The notes below the pieces were generated by a model. That model saw only the letters and a list, made by a program, of their open reading frames with translations, searched no databases and was not told the DNA's origin. Shown in pieces: positions 23,898 through 31,188 of a DNA stretch of 45,305 nucleotides (its first letter is position 1; each line of letters starts with the position of its first letter). Position numbers and translations under genes: made by a program. This DNA comes from Spirochaetota bacterium (lineage in GTDB: Bacteria > Spirochaetota > UBA12135 > COTS27 > JAFLEE01). The stretch is taken from positions 1 to 45,305 of the forward strand of contig JAFLEE010000037.1 of NCBI GenBank assembly GCA_017302015.1, written 5' to 3'.

Positions 23898-26801
23898 CTA
23901 TTTCGTCAGGTCGACGAGGGCGCCGAGGATCTGGGCGCGGGCGCCCCGGTAGACGGCCAGGTCGTCGGGGTTGGCGAGGATGGCCTTCGCGGCGTCGTCC
24001 AGGATCTTCTGCGCCTTCGCCGCGGCGTCTTTCGCCTTCGATTTGCCGGCGGTCTCCCGCAGCAGCCAGGCCCAGGAATAGTCCTCGACCCCGTCGCGCC
24101 AGGCTTCCCATCGACGGCTGGGAATTTGGGCCTCGGTGCGGGTGACGTGGGCGGGAGCGCTGTCGCGGTCGTAGATGACGGAGAAGTCGGTGCGCCCGCC
24201 GTCGAAGTCGGTCCAGGCGCTGTTCTCACCCTTCGTCCAGCCGGTATCGGCGTAATCCCAATGCCCGGCCCCGGTCATGCCGTACTGCCAGGCCTGCCAG
24301 AGCAGGCGCCGGTAATGCCCCAGGGGGGGGAACGTCTTGTCGGGGCCCTTGCAGTTATAGGTGTAGAACGATTTGCCGGCCTTCTTCTCGGCGGCGAAAA
24401 AGGCGAGGCGCTTCTCGTCGAGGGTGCCGTCGAGGTGGGGGCACCAGATATCCACGGAGGGGGCGATCTTCTCCATGGCCTCCACGGAGGTGGCGTGGGT
24501 GGGGTCGACGAAGATGCGCGCCTTGGGGTCGGCCTCCTTGAACATGTCCCACACCTGCTTGCCGCCGTTATGGATGAGTTTGTCGTCGGGCTCGTCGATG
24601 GGGTAGAAGGCGAAATCCTCGTATCCGAGGCCCAGCGATTTGCAATGGGCCACCCAATCGGCGACCGCGGCACGCATGGCTACTTTCCACTCGGGCGAGC
24701 CGAGGACGAATTTCACGGGAGACTTGTTGAAATTGCCGAGGGGGCTGCGGATCCCGCTGCCGATATCCCCGAAGGAACTGAAGAACCAGAACTTGCGGAT
24801 GCCCGCCTCGCGGTGGAGGCGGATCGCCTCGTCTATATTGGTGTAGACGGCGGAGAGGAGTTTCCCGCTCTCGTCGAACTTCATCTCGGGCATCTGGGAG
24901 GGATGGAGGACGGCCGTGTCGATATGGTGGGCGGCGAGGTCGGCCAGCGCCGCCTTCGGGTCGGCCTTCATGGGCGCGAAGACCAGGTAGGCCCAGTTAT
25001 AGGTCGCCACCGGGACGGGGCGGGGGAGGGAGACCGGCAGGATCGTGACGGTGATCGGCACCTTGAAGGTTTCCTTCCCGGCGGCCACGGTGATCGTGCC
25101 CGTGTAGGCGCCCGAGTGGCCGTCTTCGCTCTTCACGGTGACCCAGAACGACCGGCTCGTGCCGGGGATCATGGGCACCGCGCCCTCGGCCAGGGGGAGC
25201 GCATCGGGGCGGAAGAGCATGTCGTTGGCTTCCACCCACTCCCCATAGCGCAGGGAGATATTCTTGCGGGGGATCGGGGCGCCCTTGCCCACGAGGTCCG
25301 AAACGGCGACGGTCACCTTGCACTCGGACGTGTCCGCGTTGAAGAGGGCGAAGGATGCGCTCTCCCATTCGCCACGGCCCATGACGAGGGCGAGGTCGGG
25401 GGCGGGGGCGGCGGCGGGGGGGATGTCGAAGACGCCGAAATCCTTCCATCCCCATCCCCCGTGGAGGATCACTTTCTTCCCGCTATGGACGGCCGCGGCG
25501 GCCTTGGCGTTGAGGCCGCCGGCGCGCTGGCGCAGGGCGGCGAGGAGTGCCGGCTCGATCTCGGGTTGTTCGAGTTCCTTCCCGATGGCCGCGAGGTCGG
25601 CCTTCAGGGCGGGGGCCTTCTGCTCGAGGATGGTCCCGAGCGTCGCGAGTTCGCGGCGCAGCGCGGCGATATCGCGCCCGGCCTTGCGCGCCTGGAAGAT
25701 GGAGGCGGAGAGGTCCTTCACGTCGAAGGTGGCGCCGGCGAGTTTCACGGCGGCGGCGTCGAAGTCGCCCTTGATGACCTCGATCTCGTCGGTGAACATG
25801 AAACTGCCGTTGGCCACCAGCGAGACGGCCACGTAGCGCCCCTTGAGTCGCAGATCGTTGAGATGGTGGCGGGTGGCGTACCATTCGCCCCGGTCGGGGA
25901 GCAGCGCGGCCATGCGCCGCCCGGCGTGGTAGAAACTCTTCCCGTCTTCGCTGACGAAGAAGATCGCGTCGGGGAAATTGACCCCGGCGCCCTTGGCGCC
26001 GCCGGCGATGCCGATGGCGAGTTCGCGGATGGGCTCCACGGCGCCCAGGTCGATGATGATCTCCACGCGGCCGGCGTTCACCCATCCCACCGTGCTCTTC
26101 TGGGTCCAATAATAGCCCTCGGTGAAGAGGCCGTCGGTGAGCTGCTTGTCGTCGTCGGGGTCGGTGCAGAGCTTGTAATTCGGCGCCCGCGACATCGTGT
26201 ACTTCTTTCCCTTCGCGAGGTTCACGCCGGGCAGCGGGCCCCGGGCCGGGGCGGCCACCGCGGCGGCCGCCGGGGCCTTGCCCTCCACCAACTCCAAATC
26301 ATCGAACCAGACCGTGCCCGAGGCGCGATGCAGGTAGAGGATGACCGGCAATTCGGCGGCGGACCCGGTGGTGAAGGTGACCGCGACCCGCTTCCACCCG
26401 AAGCTGCCCTTCTCGGGAATCGTGGCGGCCAGGGTCTTGCCGCCGTCACCTTCGATGAAGAGGCGGGCGCTGCCGCTGGCGCCCGCGGGGGCGGGCGCGA
26501 CCGCTTCGGCCTTCATCCAGACGCTCGCCGTGTACTCGGTGGCGGGCTTCACGGCGATCTTGATCCGAACGCTGCTATAACTCTCCACGCTCTTGTGGCG
26601 CAGGGCGAGGGATTGGCGGCCGGTATGGGCCTCCGCATTGTCGACGAAGACCGGGCCCTCCTCGCCCTTGGCGGGGTACATCGACCAACCTTCGGGGTTC
26701 TTGCCGTTTAGCGTCTCGAAACCGCCATTGGCAACCGGGCCCGCCGGGAAGGCAAGGGCGGCGAGAAGGGGGAGGATGGTGGGGAGGAATCGGGCTTTCA
26801 C
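23898..26801 (-). CDS. Secreted DUF4091/GH123-like hydrolase with CBM and discoidin-like domains
   Basis: A 967-residue protein. A signal peptide (1-20) and a CBM4/9-type jelly roll (about 21-175, opening NGGFETLNG, closing VWFDDLELVEG) are followed by a discoidin-like domain (about 193-348: NLAKGKKYTMS, LTDGLFTEGYYW, VEIIIDLGAVEPI). A helical linker (about 360-435) leads to the catalytic part: a beta-sandwich with GRGEWESASFALFNA and then a TIM barrel with the Asp-Glu pair in FYPIDEP (736-737). This pair and the layout match the GH123/DUF4091 group, whose known members are beta-N-acetylgalactosaminidases using substrate-assisted catalysis. The sugar cleaved here is unknown. It has its own strong promoter and forms an operon with the GntR/LacI-type regulator. 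The start is a GTG at 26801. Confidence 0.85.
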   Translation of the reverse strand: MKARFLPTILPLLAALAFPAGPVANGGFETLNGKNPEGWSMYPAKGEEGPVFVDNAEAHTGRQSLALRHKSVESYSSVRIKIAVKPATEYTASVWMKAEAVAPAPAGASGSARLFIEGDGGKTLAATIPEKGSFGWKRVAVTFTTGSAAELPVILYLHRASGTVWFDDLELVEGKAPAAAAVAAPARGPLPGVNLAKGKKYTMSRAPNYKLCTDPDDDKQLTDGLFTEGYYWTQKSTVGWVNAGRVEIIIDLGAVEPIRELAIGIAGGAKGAGVNFPDAIFFVSEDGKSFYHAGRRMAALLPDRGEWYATRHHLNDLRLKGRYVAVSLVANGSFMFTDEIEVIKGDFDAAAVKLAGATFDVKDLSASIFQARKAGRDIAALRRELATLGTILEQKAPALKADLAAIGKELEQPEIEPALLAALRQRAGGLNAKAAAAVHSGKKVILHGGWGWKDFGVFDIPPAAAPAPDLALVMGRGEWESASFALFNADTSECKVTVAVSDLVGKGAPIPRKNISLRYGEWVEANDMLFRPDALPLAEGAVPMIPGTSRSFWVTVKSEDGHSGAYTGTITVAAGKETFKVPITVTILPVSLPRPVPVATYNWAYLVFAPMKADPKAALADLAAHHIDTAVLHPSQMPEMKFDESGKLLSAVYTNIDEAIRLHREAGIRKFWFFSSFGDIGSGIRSPLGNFNKSPVKFVLGSPEWKVAMRAAVADWVAHCKSLGLGYEDFAFYPIDEPDDKLIHNGGKQVWDMFKEADPKARIFVDPTHATSVEAMEKIAPSVDIWCPHLDGTLDEKRLAFFAAEKKAGKSFYTYNCKGPDKTFPPLGHYRRLLWQAWQYGMTGAGHWDYADTGWTKGENSAWTDFDGGRTDFSVIYDRDSAPAHVTRTEAQIPSRRWEAWRDGVEDYSWAWLLRETAGKSKAKDAAAKAQKILDDAAKAILANPDDLAVYRGARAQILGALVDLTK

Positions 26802-26815
26802 GGGGGCTCCTAGAT

Positions 26816-26873
26816 ATACGTATAAGTATATTAGTTATACGTATGTTATAGCCCATGGAATGGCTCCTGTCAA
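26816..26873 (-). promoter_or_regulatory. Consensus sigma70 promoter with paired ATACGTAT operators
   Basis: On the minus strand TTGACA (26873-26868) and TATAAC (26850-26845) are spaced exactly 17 bp. Two identical self-palindromes ATACGTAT lie at 26837-26844 and 26816-26823, centred 21 bp apart, over the expected transcription start and leader. Together they also form a larger inverted repeat (ATACGTATAA and TTATACGTAT). The likely ligand is the co-transcribed GntR/LacI-type protein. Confidence 0.7.
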
Positions 26874-26909
26874 ATTCGAGCCCATTTACCCCATCCGATC
26901 CTAGGTGTT

Positions 26910-26929
26910 GGCGAGGCCAGGGGCCTCGC
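26910..26929 (-). terminator. GC-rich hairpin after the Gfo/Idh/MocA gene
   Basis: GGCGAGGCC and GGCCTCGCC form a 9-bp perfect inverted repeat with a 2-nt gap, 7 bp beyond the stop codon of the oxidoreductase gene. No T-run follows, so it may be a Rho-independent terminator of weak type or an mRNA end-protecting structure. Confidence 0.4.
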
Positions 26930-26936
26930 CGGGAAC

Positions 26937-27992
26937 TCAGGCCGGGCAGAGCCCCATCGCCCAATCCCGGGCCACCACCAGGGAGTCCCGGGCCTCTTCG
27001 GGCGTGCAGAGCACCGTTTTTCCGCCTTTGAGGGCCGCGAGGAAATTCTCGGCCACGGAGAACATGGCGCTCTTCGACGAGAAGACCGGGAGCGTGCTCG
27101 TGGGGAGCGCCTCGCCGCCGTCGTCGCGGAAGAGTTCGGCCGTGCCGGCCCGGTTCATGGCCAGCGGCGCGGGCAGGTCGACCTTGAGGAAGCCCTTCTC
27201 GAAACAGACCAGGCCCTGCTCGCGCCAATCTTTGGTGGAGTTGTAGGGGCTGAACTCGAAGACCCCCGGCACGCCGTTGTCGCCCTCGACCGCGAGGACC
27301 ACGCCGGAGGGATCGACGTATTTCACATGGTAGCGGGCTCCCAAAAGGAAGCGCATGAGGTCGAGTTGGTGGCTATGGGCCCCGGCGAAAGGGCCGTACT
27401 TCGCCCGCGCATCTTTACTCATGCCCGCGAAATCGCCCTCGGGGAAGGGGGCGGTCGGCGGCACCGCGGCGCCCTTGATGAAGGTGCGGTACCCGTTGGC
27501 GATCCAGTCGCCGGCGAGGGAGATGTGCACCTTGGCGTAGCGCATCTTTCCCATGTCGCCGCTTTGCGATGCCTTCTCGATTTGGCCCTTGGCCCACATG
27601 GAGGCGGGATCGCAGCGCTTGTGGTAGCCCACGAAGAGCGGCGAGCCCGTCTTCTTCTGGTGGGCGACGATGCGTTCGGCGGAGGGGACCGACCAGGCCA
27701 GGGGCTTCTCGGAGATGGTCGGGATCTTGGCCGTCATCAGGTCGCAGAGGATGGTCTCGGCCAGGGGGATCGCCGGGAGGATCACCACGGCCGCGTCGAT
27801 TTTTTCATTCTTGAGGAGTTCGGCGTGGGAGGCGTAGGTCTTGGGGATGGCGAATTTCTGGGCCACTTTCTTGGCGAGTTCGAGGTCGCCATCGACGAGG
27901 GCGACGACTTCGACGCCGGGCTGGGCCTGGTAATTGGGGAGGTGGATGCACTGGGCATGCTTGCCGGCGCCGATGAATGCGATGCGGGTCAT
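26937..27992 (-). CDS. Gfo/Idh/MocA-family NAD(P)-dependent oxidoreductase
   Basis: A 351-residue protein. The N-terminal Rossmann fold begins RIAFIGAGKHAQ with VVALVDGD at the second strand. The conserved EKPLAW segment holds the Lys-Pro pair of this family, and AGAHSHQLDLMRFLLG supplies the catalytic-region histidines before the C-terminal alpha/beta domain. Family members oxidise or reduce sugars, inositols and their derivatives, fitting a polysaccharide-utilisation setting. The frame is open far upstream, but the ATG at 27992 has AGGAG 7 bp before it and begins the Rossmann strand exactly. Its upstream region has a 9-bp direct repeat that may be an operator. It is not in an operon with its neighbours. 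Confidence 0.9.
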   Translation of the reverse strand: MTRIAFIGAGKHAQCIHLPNYQAQPGVEVVALVDGDLELAKKVAQKFAIPKTYASHAELLKNEKIDAAVVILPAIPLAETILCDLMTAKIPTISEKPLAWSVPSAERIVAHQKKTGSPLFVGYHKRCDPASMWAKGQIEKASQSGDMGKMRYAKVHISLAGDWIANGYRTFIKGAAVPPTAPFPEGDFAGMSKDARAKYGPFAGAHSHQLDLMRFLLGARYHVKYVDPSGVVLAVEGDNGVPGVFEFSPYNSTKDWREQGLVCFEKGFLKVDLPAPLAMNRAGTAELFRDDGGEALPTSTLPVFSSKSAMFSVAENFLAALKGGKTVLCTPEEARDSLVVARDWAMGLCPA

Positions 27993-28083
27993 GGGAACTC
28001 CTGGAATGGGGGGTGAAAATCGCGCGGGGCCCGGGGCCGGACGCTTGGTAGAGTCTACTCCCCTCCCCCCCGGGGGAGAATGG

Positions 28084-28106
28084 ACAAAACGGTTTATACA
28101 AAACGG
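28084..28106 (-). promoter_or_regulatory. Direct repeat ACAAAACGG at the promoter of the Gfo/Idh/MocA gene
   Basis: ACAAAACGG occurs at 28084-28092 and 28098-28106, 14 bp apart. A minus-strand -10-like TATAAA (28098-28093) lies between the copies, with a weak TTCATT 16 bp upstream. A regulator bound here would cover the promoter. Confidence 0.4.
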
Positions 28107-28152
28107 AGCGGCCCAATGAAGGGCCTCGCCGGGCGCGAAAACCGGGGGTTCC

Positions 28153-28181
28153 TTGCCGGGGGATGGGGGCCCCGCTATATT
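28153..28181 (+). promoter_or_regulatory. Promoter of the ArsC-like gene
   Basis: TTGCCG (28153-28158) and TATATT (28176-28181) are separated by 17 bp, 30 bp before the ATG at 28212. Confidence 0.45.
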
Positions 28182-28211
28182 GGAAGGCACCCGCTCGGAG
28201 GCCCGATCCCC

Positions 28212-28550
28212 ATGAAGCTCTACCATAATCCCCGCTGCTCCAAGAGCCGAGAGTCCCTCGCCCTCCTCCAGAAGAAGAAGGCGCCGGTCGAGGTGGTGGA
28301 GTACCTGGCCCATCCCCCCACCGTCCCCGAACTCCGCGCCCTCTTGGCCGCCCTGGGCATGAAGGCCCAAGACCTCGTGCGCACCGGAGAAGCCCTCTAT
28401 AAAGAGAAGTTCGCCGGGAAATCCCTCACGGAGGCGGAATGGGTGGCGGCCCTGGCGGCCAACCCCATCCTCATCGAGCGCCCCATCTTCATCAATGGCA
28501 AGAAGGCGGTCGTGGGCCGGCCCCCCGAGCGCGTCCTCGAGATCCTCTGA
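28212..28550 (+). CDS. ArsC/Spx-like thioredoxin-fold reductase (glutaredoxin-type arsenate reductase family)
   Basis: A 112-residue protein opening MKLYHNPRCSKS, with the CxxS active-site motif at residue 9, then PILIERPIFINGKKAVVGRPPE, the C-terminal motif of PF03960. Length and motif order match ArsC (E. coli type), YffB and Spx proteins. The arginine triad of true arsenate reductases is only partly evident, and no arsenical pump or ArsR regulator is nearby. A general thiol-redox role is therefore as likely as arsenate reduction. It has a good promoter just upstream and is followed 31 bp later by the DUF3224 gene, probably on the same mRNA. Confidence 0.85.
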   Translation: MKLYHNPRCSKSRESLALLQKKKAPVEVVEYLAHPPTVPELRALLAALGMKAQDLVRTGEALYKEKFAGKSLTEAEWVAALAANPILIERPIFINGKKAVVGRPPERVLEIL

Positions 28551-28581
28551 CGCCCGACGCGCCGCACGAAAAAGGAACCCC

Positions 28582-28989
28582 ATGAAAATCCAGTCCACCG
28601 CGCTCTTCTCCGTCACGTCCTGGGATGAACAGACCTGGGAGGGGAAACCGGCGAAAGAGGTGCAGGGAGAAAAGTTCACCCTGGCCAAGGTCGGCTACGC
28701 CTACGCCGGCGTCCTCACGGGCGAAAGCCGCTTCCAATACCTCATGCATTACCGCGCCGACGGCACGGGCACCTTCACCGGCATCGAGCACTTCAAGGGG
28801 AACCTGGAGGGACGGGAGGGCGAGTTCGTCCTCGCCCACGAGGGCACCTTCGACGCCGCCTCGGTGAAGGGAACGGCCCGGGTGGTCTCGGCGAGCGGGG
28901 GTCTTGCGGGCCTCCATGGCGGCGCCCGGGTGGAATTGGCCGGGCACCAAAGCCAGTATCCCCTGGTCCTCGATCTCGAATTGGGCTAA
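28582..28989 (+). CDS. DUF3224-type small beta-barrel protein
   Basis: A 135-residue protein. The pattern FSVTSWDEQTW near the start, YAGVLTGESRFQYLMHYRADGTGTFTG in the middle (read in two parts) and the ending GGLAGLHGGARVELAGHQSQYPLVLDLEL follow the DUF3224 family, related to the allene-oxide-cyclase-like barrel. The family has no agreed enzymatic role. AAAGGAA lies before the ATG at 28582. There is no signal peptide. It follows the ArsC-like gene closely and is separated from the next gene by a new promoter. Confidence 0.85.
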   Translation: MKIQSTALFSVTSWDEQTWEGKPAKEVQGEKFTLAKVGYAYAGVLTGESRFQYLMHYRADGTGTFTGIEHFKGNLEGREGEFVLAHEGTFDAASVKGTARVVSASGGLAGLHGGARVELAGHQSQYPLVLDLELG

Positions 28990-29027
28990 AAAAACAAAGT
29001 TCCCCGGGCCTCGGCAGGCGCGGTGCA

Positions 29028-29056
29028 TTGAAATTTATGCCCTTACGGGGTACTCT
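29028..29056 (+). promoter_or_regulatory. Promoter of the ferredoxin-NADP reductase gene
   Basis: TTGAAA (29028-29033) and TACTCT (29051-29056) are separated by 17 bp, with transcription predicted about 20 bp before the ATG at 29084. Confidence 0.45.
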
Positions 29057-29083
29057 ACCCTACCCGCGAGGAGCCCTTTTTCC

Positions 29084-29893
29084 ATGCCCGAACTCAACGC
29101 CATCGTCACCCAGCGCATCGATTTCGCCCCCGGCCTCATGATTTTACGCGTCGTGCCCGACGGGTGGGAATTGCCCGAGTTCGTGGCCGGCCAGTTCAAT
29201 GTCCTCGGCCTCCCCGCCACGGCCCCGCGCGTCGCCGACGCCGACCCCGAGAATCCGCCGCCGAAGCCCGATGCCTTCATCCGCCGTGCCTATTCCATCG
29301 CCTCGGCCTCCGTCGAGCGCGAATACATGGAGTTCTATATCGTCCAGGTGAAGAGCGGCGCCCTGACCCCGAGGCTCTTCGCCCTCAAGGTGGGCGACCG
29401 CGTCTGGTTGGGGACGAAGGCCACGGGCATGTTCACCCTCGACCAGGTGCCCCGCGACAAGCACCTCGTCTTCATGGGCACGGGCACGGGCCTCGCGCCC
29501 TACATGTCGATGATCCGCTCCCACCTCGAAGGCGAGGGCGAACGGAAGTTCGCCGTGCTCCATGGCGCGCGCCACTCGTGGGACTTGGGCTACCGCACCG
29601 AACTCTTCCAGATGCAGCGCCTCACGCGGCATTTCGCCTACTTCCCCATCCTCGACGATCCCTCCGGCGAACCCGTCGCGTGGAAGGGCGCCGTGGGCTT
29701 CGTGCAGGATCTCTGGAAGCGCGGCGAGATCGAGAAGGCCTGGGGCTTCAAGCCGCGCCCTGATAACTCCCATGTTTTCCTTTGCGGCCACCCGCTCATG
29801 ATCGAATCGATGAAGGAAATCCTCGTCGCGGAAGGCTTCGCGCTCCACACCAAGCAGGCCCCGGGCCAGATCCACCTCGAAGAATATTGGTGA
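29084..29893 (+). CDS. fpr: Ferredoxin/flavodoxin-NADP+ reductase
   Basis: A 269-residue two-domain flavoprotein that moves electrons between NADPH and ferredoxin or flavodoxin in the cytoplasm. The FAD domain has RRAYSIAS (67-74). The NADP domain has MGTGTGLAPYMSM (from 131) and LCGHPLMIESM before the C-terminus. The protein ends HLEEYW, with a terminal aromatic residue as in bacterial FPR enzymes. A stretch rich in Pro and Asp at about 48-63 is a loop insertion relative to E. coli Fpr. GAGGAG before the ATG at 29084 marks the start; the frame is open upstream. It has its own promoter. Confidence 0.92.
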   Translation: MPELNAIVTQRIDFAPGLMILRVVPDGWELPEFVAGQFNVLGLPATAPRVADADPENPPPKPDAFIRRAYSIASASVEREYMEFYIVQVKSGALTPRLFALKVGDRVWLGTKATGMFTLDQVPRDKHLVFMGTGTGLAPYMSMIRSHLEGEGERKFAVLHGARHSWDLGYRTELFQMQRLTRHFAYFPILDDPSGEPVAWKGAVGFVQDLWKRGEIEKAWGFKPRPDNSHVFLCGHPLMIESMKEILVAEGFALHTKQAPGQIHLEEYW

Positions 29894-30093
29894 AGCCGCC
29901 CCGGCGGCGGCGACACGGCCAGCTCCCGCGGGCGGCCGTGGGAAGGGCGCCTCGGATGCGATTCGGTATATCAGGGTGAAAACGCCCCGGTTCTGGACCA
30001 TGCTTTAGGCTCGGGGGCCGGGTCCGCGGTGATCCGGGGATTTCGGGGATCCATGGGGGTTCCCGGCTCCGGATCGACGCGCCTGGAACGGGC

Positions 30094-30435
30094 ATGGAAA
30101 TCACCGAATCGATCTCGCAGATAGACCTTGAACCTTTGACCGAAGCGGACGATGCCGAGGCGGAAAACGCGATCCTCGAAGTACGCCAAGACCTGCTCGA
30201 TGCGCACGCTGTCGGCGCCCTGGAATGGGCGGTGGACCGGCTCCGGGGTTCCGGGCGTTGCGTCTTCATCGATCTCAACGGGGTCGTCTCCGCGGAGCGG
30301 GCCGCCCTTTCCCAATTGACCGGCCTCTGCCGCAAGGCCCGGGGCGCGGGGGTGGAGCTCTATTTCCTCGGCGTCTACGCCCGCATGGCGGAGCGCTTCG
30401 AATCCGCTAGTTTGGGCGATCGGGTCCTTTCCTGA
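30094..30435 (+). CDS. STAS-domain protein 1 (anti-sigma factor antagonist type)
   Basis: A 113-residue single-domain protein. Following an acidic N-terminal tail, ILEVRQDLLDAHAVGALEWA and CVFIDLNGVVSAERAAL match the STAS fold, in which the DLxGV strand is followed by the phosphorylation loop. At the position normally held by the phosphorylated Ser (DSSG in SpoIIAA) my alignment reads SAER, so the Ser appears to be replaced by Glu. It is the first of three STAS genes in tandem (gaps of 22 and 8 bp). Such proteins bind RsbW-type kinases in partner-switching; an RsbW-type domain is encoded 6 kb away. Confidence 0.7.
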   Translation: MEITESISQIDLEPLTEADDAEAENAILEVRQDLLDAHAVGALEWAVDRLRGSGRCVFIDLNGVVSAERAALSQLTGLCRKARGAGVELYFLGVYARMAERFESASLGDRVLS

Positions 30436-30457
30436 AATTCTCCCCCAGGAGCCGAAC

Positions 30458-30814
30458 ATGAACCAGCGCCTCGCCTCCGTTTGCACCGACGCCTCCAGCG
30501 CCACGTGGATCCTCGTGAAGGTGAACGTGCCGGTCATGGGCGATTTCGCCGCCGTGGCCACCGAGGCGATGCTCCTCGGGCAATTGCGCCTGAAGGGGCG
30601 AAACGCCTACCTCGACCTCTCCGCGGTGGTGGGGATGTCCTCCTTCGCGATGGCAAAATTGTCGCTCTTCAAGAAACTCCTCTCGCGCCAGGGTTTCGAT
30701 TTCACCGTGGTCCACCCGGGGGAGGGGATCGCGGGGATGCTCCGCTTCTCCGGCCTCGGGGAACTCCTCAGTTCCCAGGACCGCGACGCCCTGCCGCTGG
30801 CCGCCTTGGCCTAG
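30458..30814 (+). CDS. STAS-domain protein 2 (anti-sigma factor antagonist type)
   Basis: A 118-residue protein with the STAS order of strands: WILVKVNVPVMGDFA, then AYLDLSAVVGMSSFAMAKL, then FDFTVVHPGEGIAGMLRFSGL. The MSSF segment keeps a Ser at the phosphorylation-loop position, so this is the best candidate for a phosphorylatable antagonist among the three. CCAGGAG lies just before the ATG at 30458. It sits between STAS genes 1 and 3 and is probably co-transcribed with them. Confidence 0.75.
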   Translation: MNQRLASVCTDASSATWILVKVNVPVMGDFAAVATEAMLLGQLRLKGRNAYLDLSAVVGMSSFAMAKLSLFKKLLSRQGFDFTVVHPGEGIAGMLRFSGLGELLSSQDRDALPLAALA

Positions 30815-30822
30815 GACCCGTG

Positions 30823-31188
30823 ATGGCCACCTGGGTCGCGGAACCGGAGTTGGCGAGCGAGAGCGGCCCGCCGTTGGTGAGGATCCAGGGTCCCCTGTTG
30901 AATACGGCGGTGGTCGACGCCGTGGAATCGGCGGCTTGGCGGCTGACCGGGGACGGCAGCAGCCTCTGGGTGGACATGGCCCAGGTGCGCGCGGTGAGCG
31001 AGGGCGCCATCGCGAGGCTGCATTATCTGCGTCAATTGGCCAGGCTCCAGGGCCTCGTGATCCTCCTGCGGTCCTGCGCGCCTGAAATCGCCGAAGCCCT
31101 CCGCCTCGCTTCCCTGGAAGATCTGATGGCGAGCAGCAGCCCGGAAGATTCGTCGCGGCGGTCGCCACCGCCTAACGGACCACCATGA
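30823..31188 (+). CDS. STAS-domain protein 3 (anti-sigma factor antagonist type)
   Basis: A 121-residue protein. VRIQGPLLNTAVVDAVESA, LWVDMAQVRAVSEGAIARL and LVILLRSCAPEIAEALRLASL follow the STAS pattern. The loop reads SEGA rather than DSSG, so the usual phosphoserine is not clearly kept. The ATG at 30823, 8 bp after the previous stop, is preferred over the adjacent GTG at 30820. The last 17 bp overlap the 3' end of the convergent leucine-rich-repeat gene. The C-terminal tail is rich in Ser and Pro. Confidence 0.68.
   Translation: MATWVAEPELASESGPPLVRIQGPLLNTAVVDAVESAAWRLTGDGSSLWVDMAQVRAVSEGAIARLHYLRQLARLQGLVILLRSCAPEIAEALRLASLEDLMASSSPEDSSRRSPPPNGPP

Noticed and set aside
23838-26711. A 957-codon open frame antisense to the DUF4091 hydrolase gene
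   Set aside because: It mirrors the codon bias of a GC-rich gene (few stops in the opposite frame). The real strand has a signal peptide, domain motifs and a consensus promoter; the antisense product has none.
26816-26850. AT-rich palindromic stretch as a replication origin or transposon end
   Set aside because: It sits precisely at the -10 and start region of a well-formed promoter, has no DnaA boxes nearby and no transposase; an operator is the simpler reading.
28063-28078. CTCCCCC-GGGGGAG palindrome as an operator
   Set aside because: It is made of homopolymer runs common in GC-rich DNA and is not placed relative to either promoter in a telling way.
28212-28550. An arsenic-resistance operon
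   Set aside because: Only an ArsC/Spx-fold protein is present; no arsR, arsB, acr3 or related gene is nearby.
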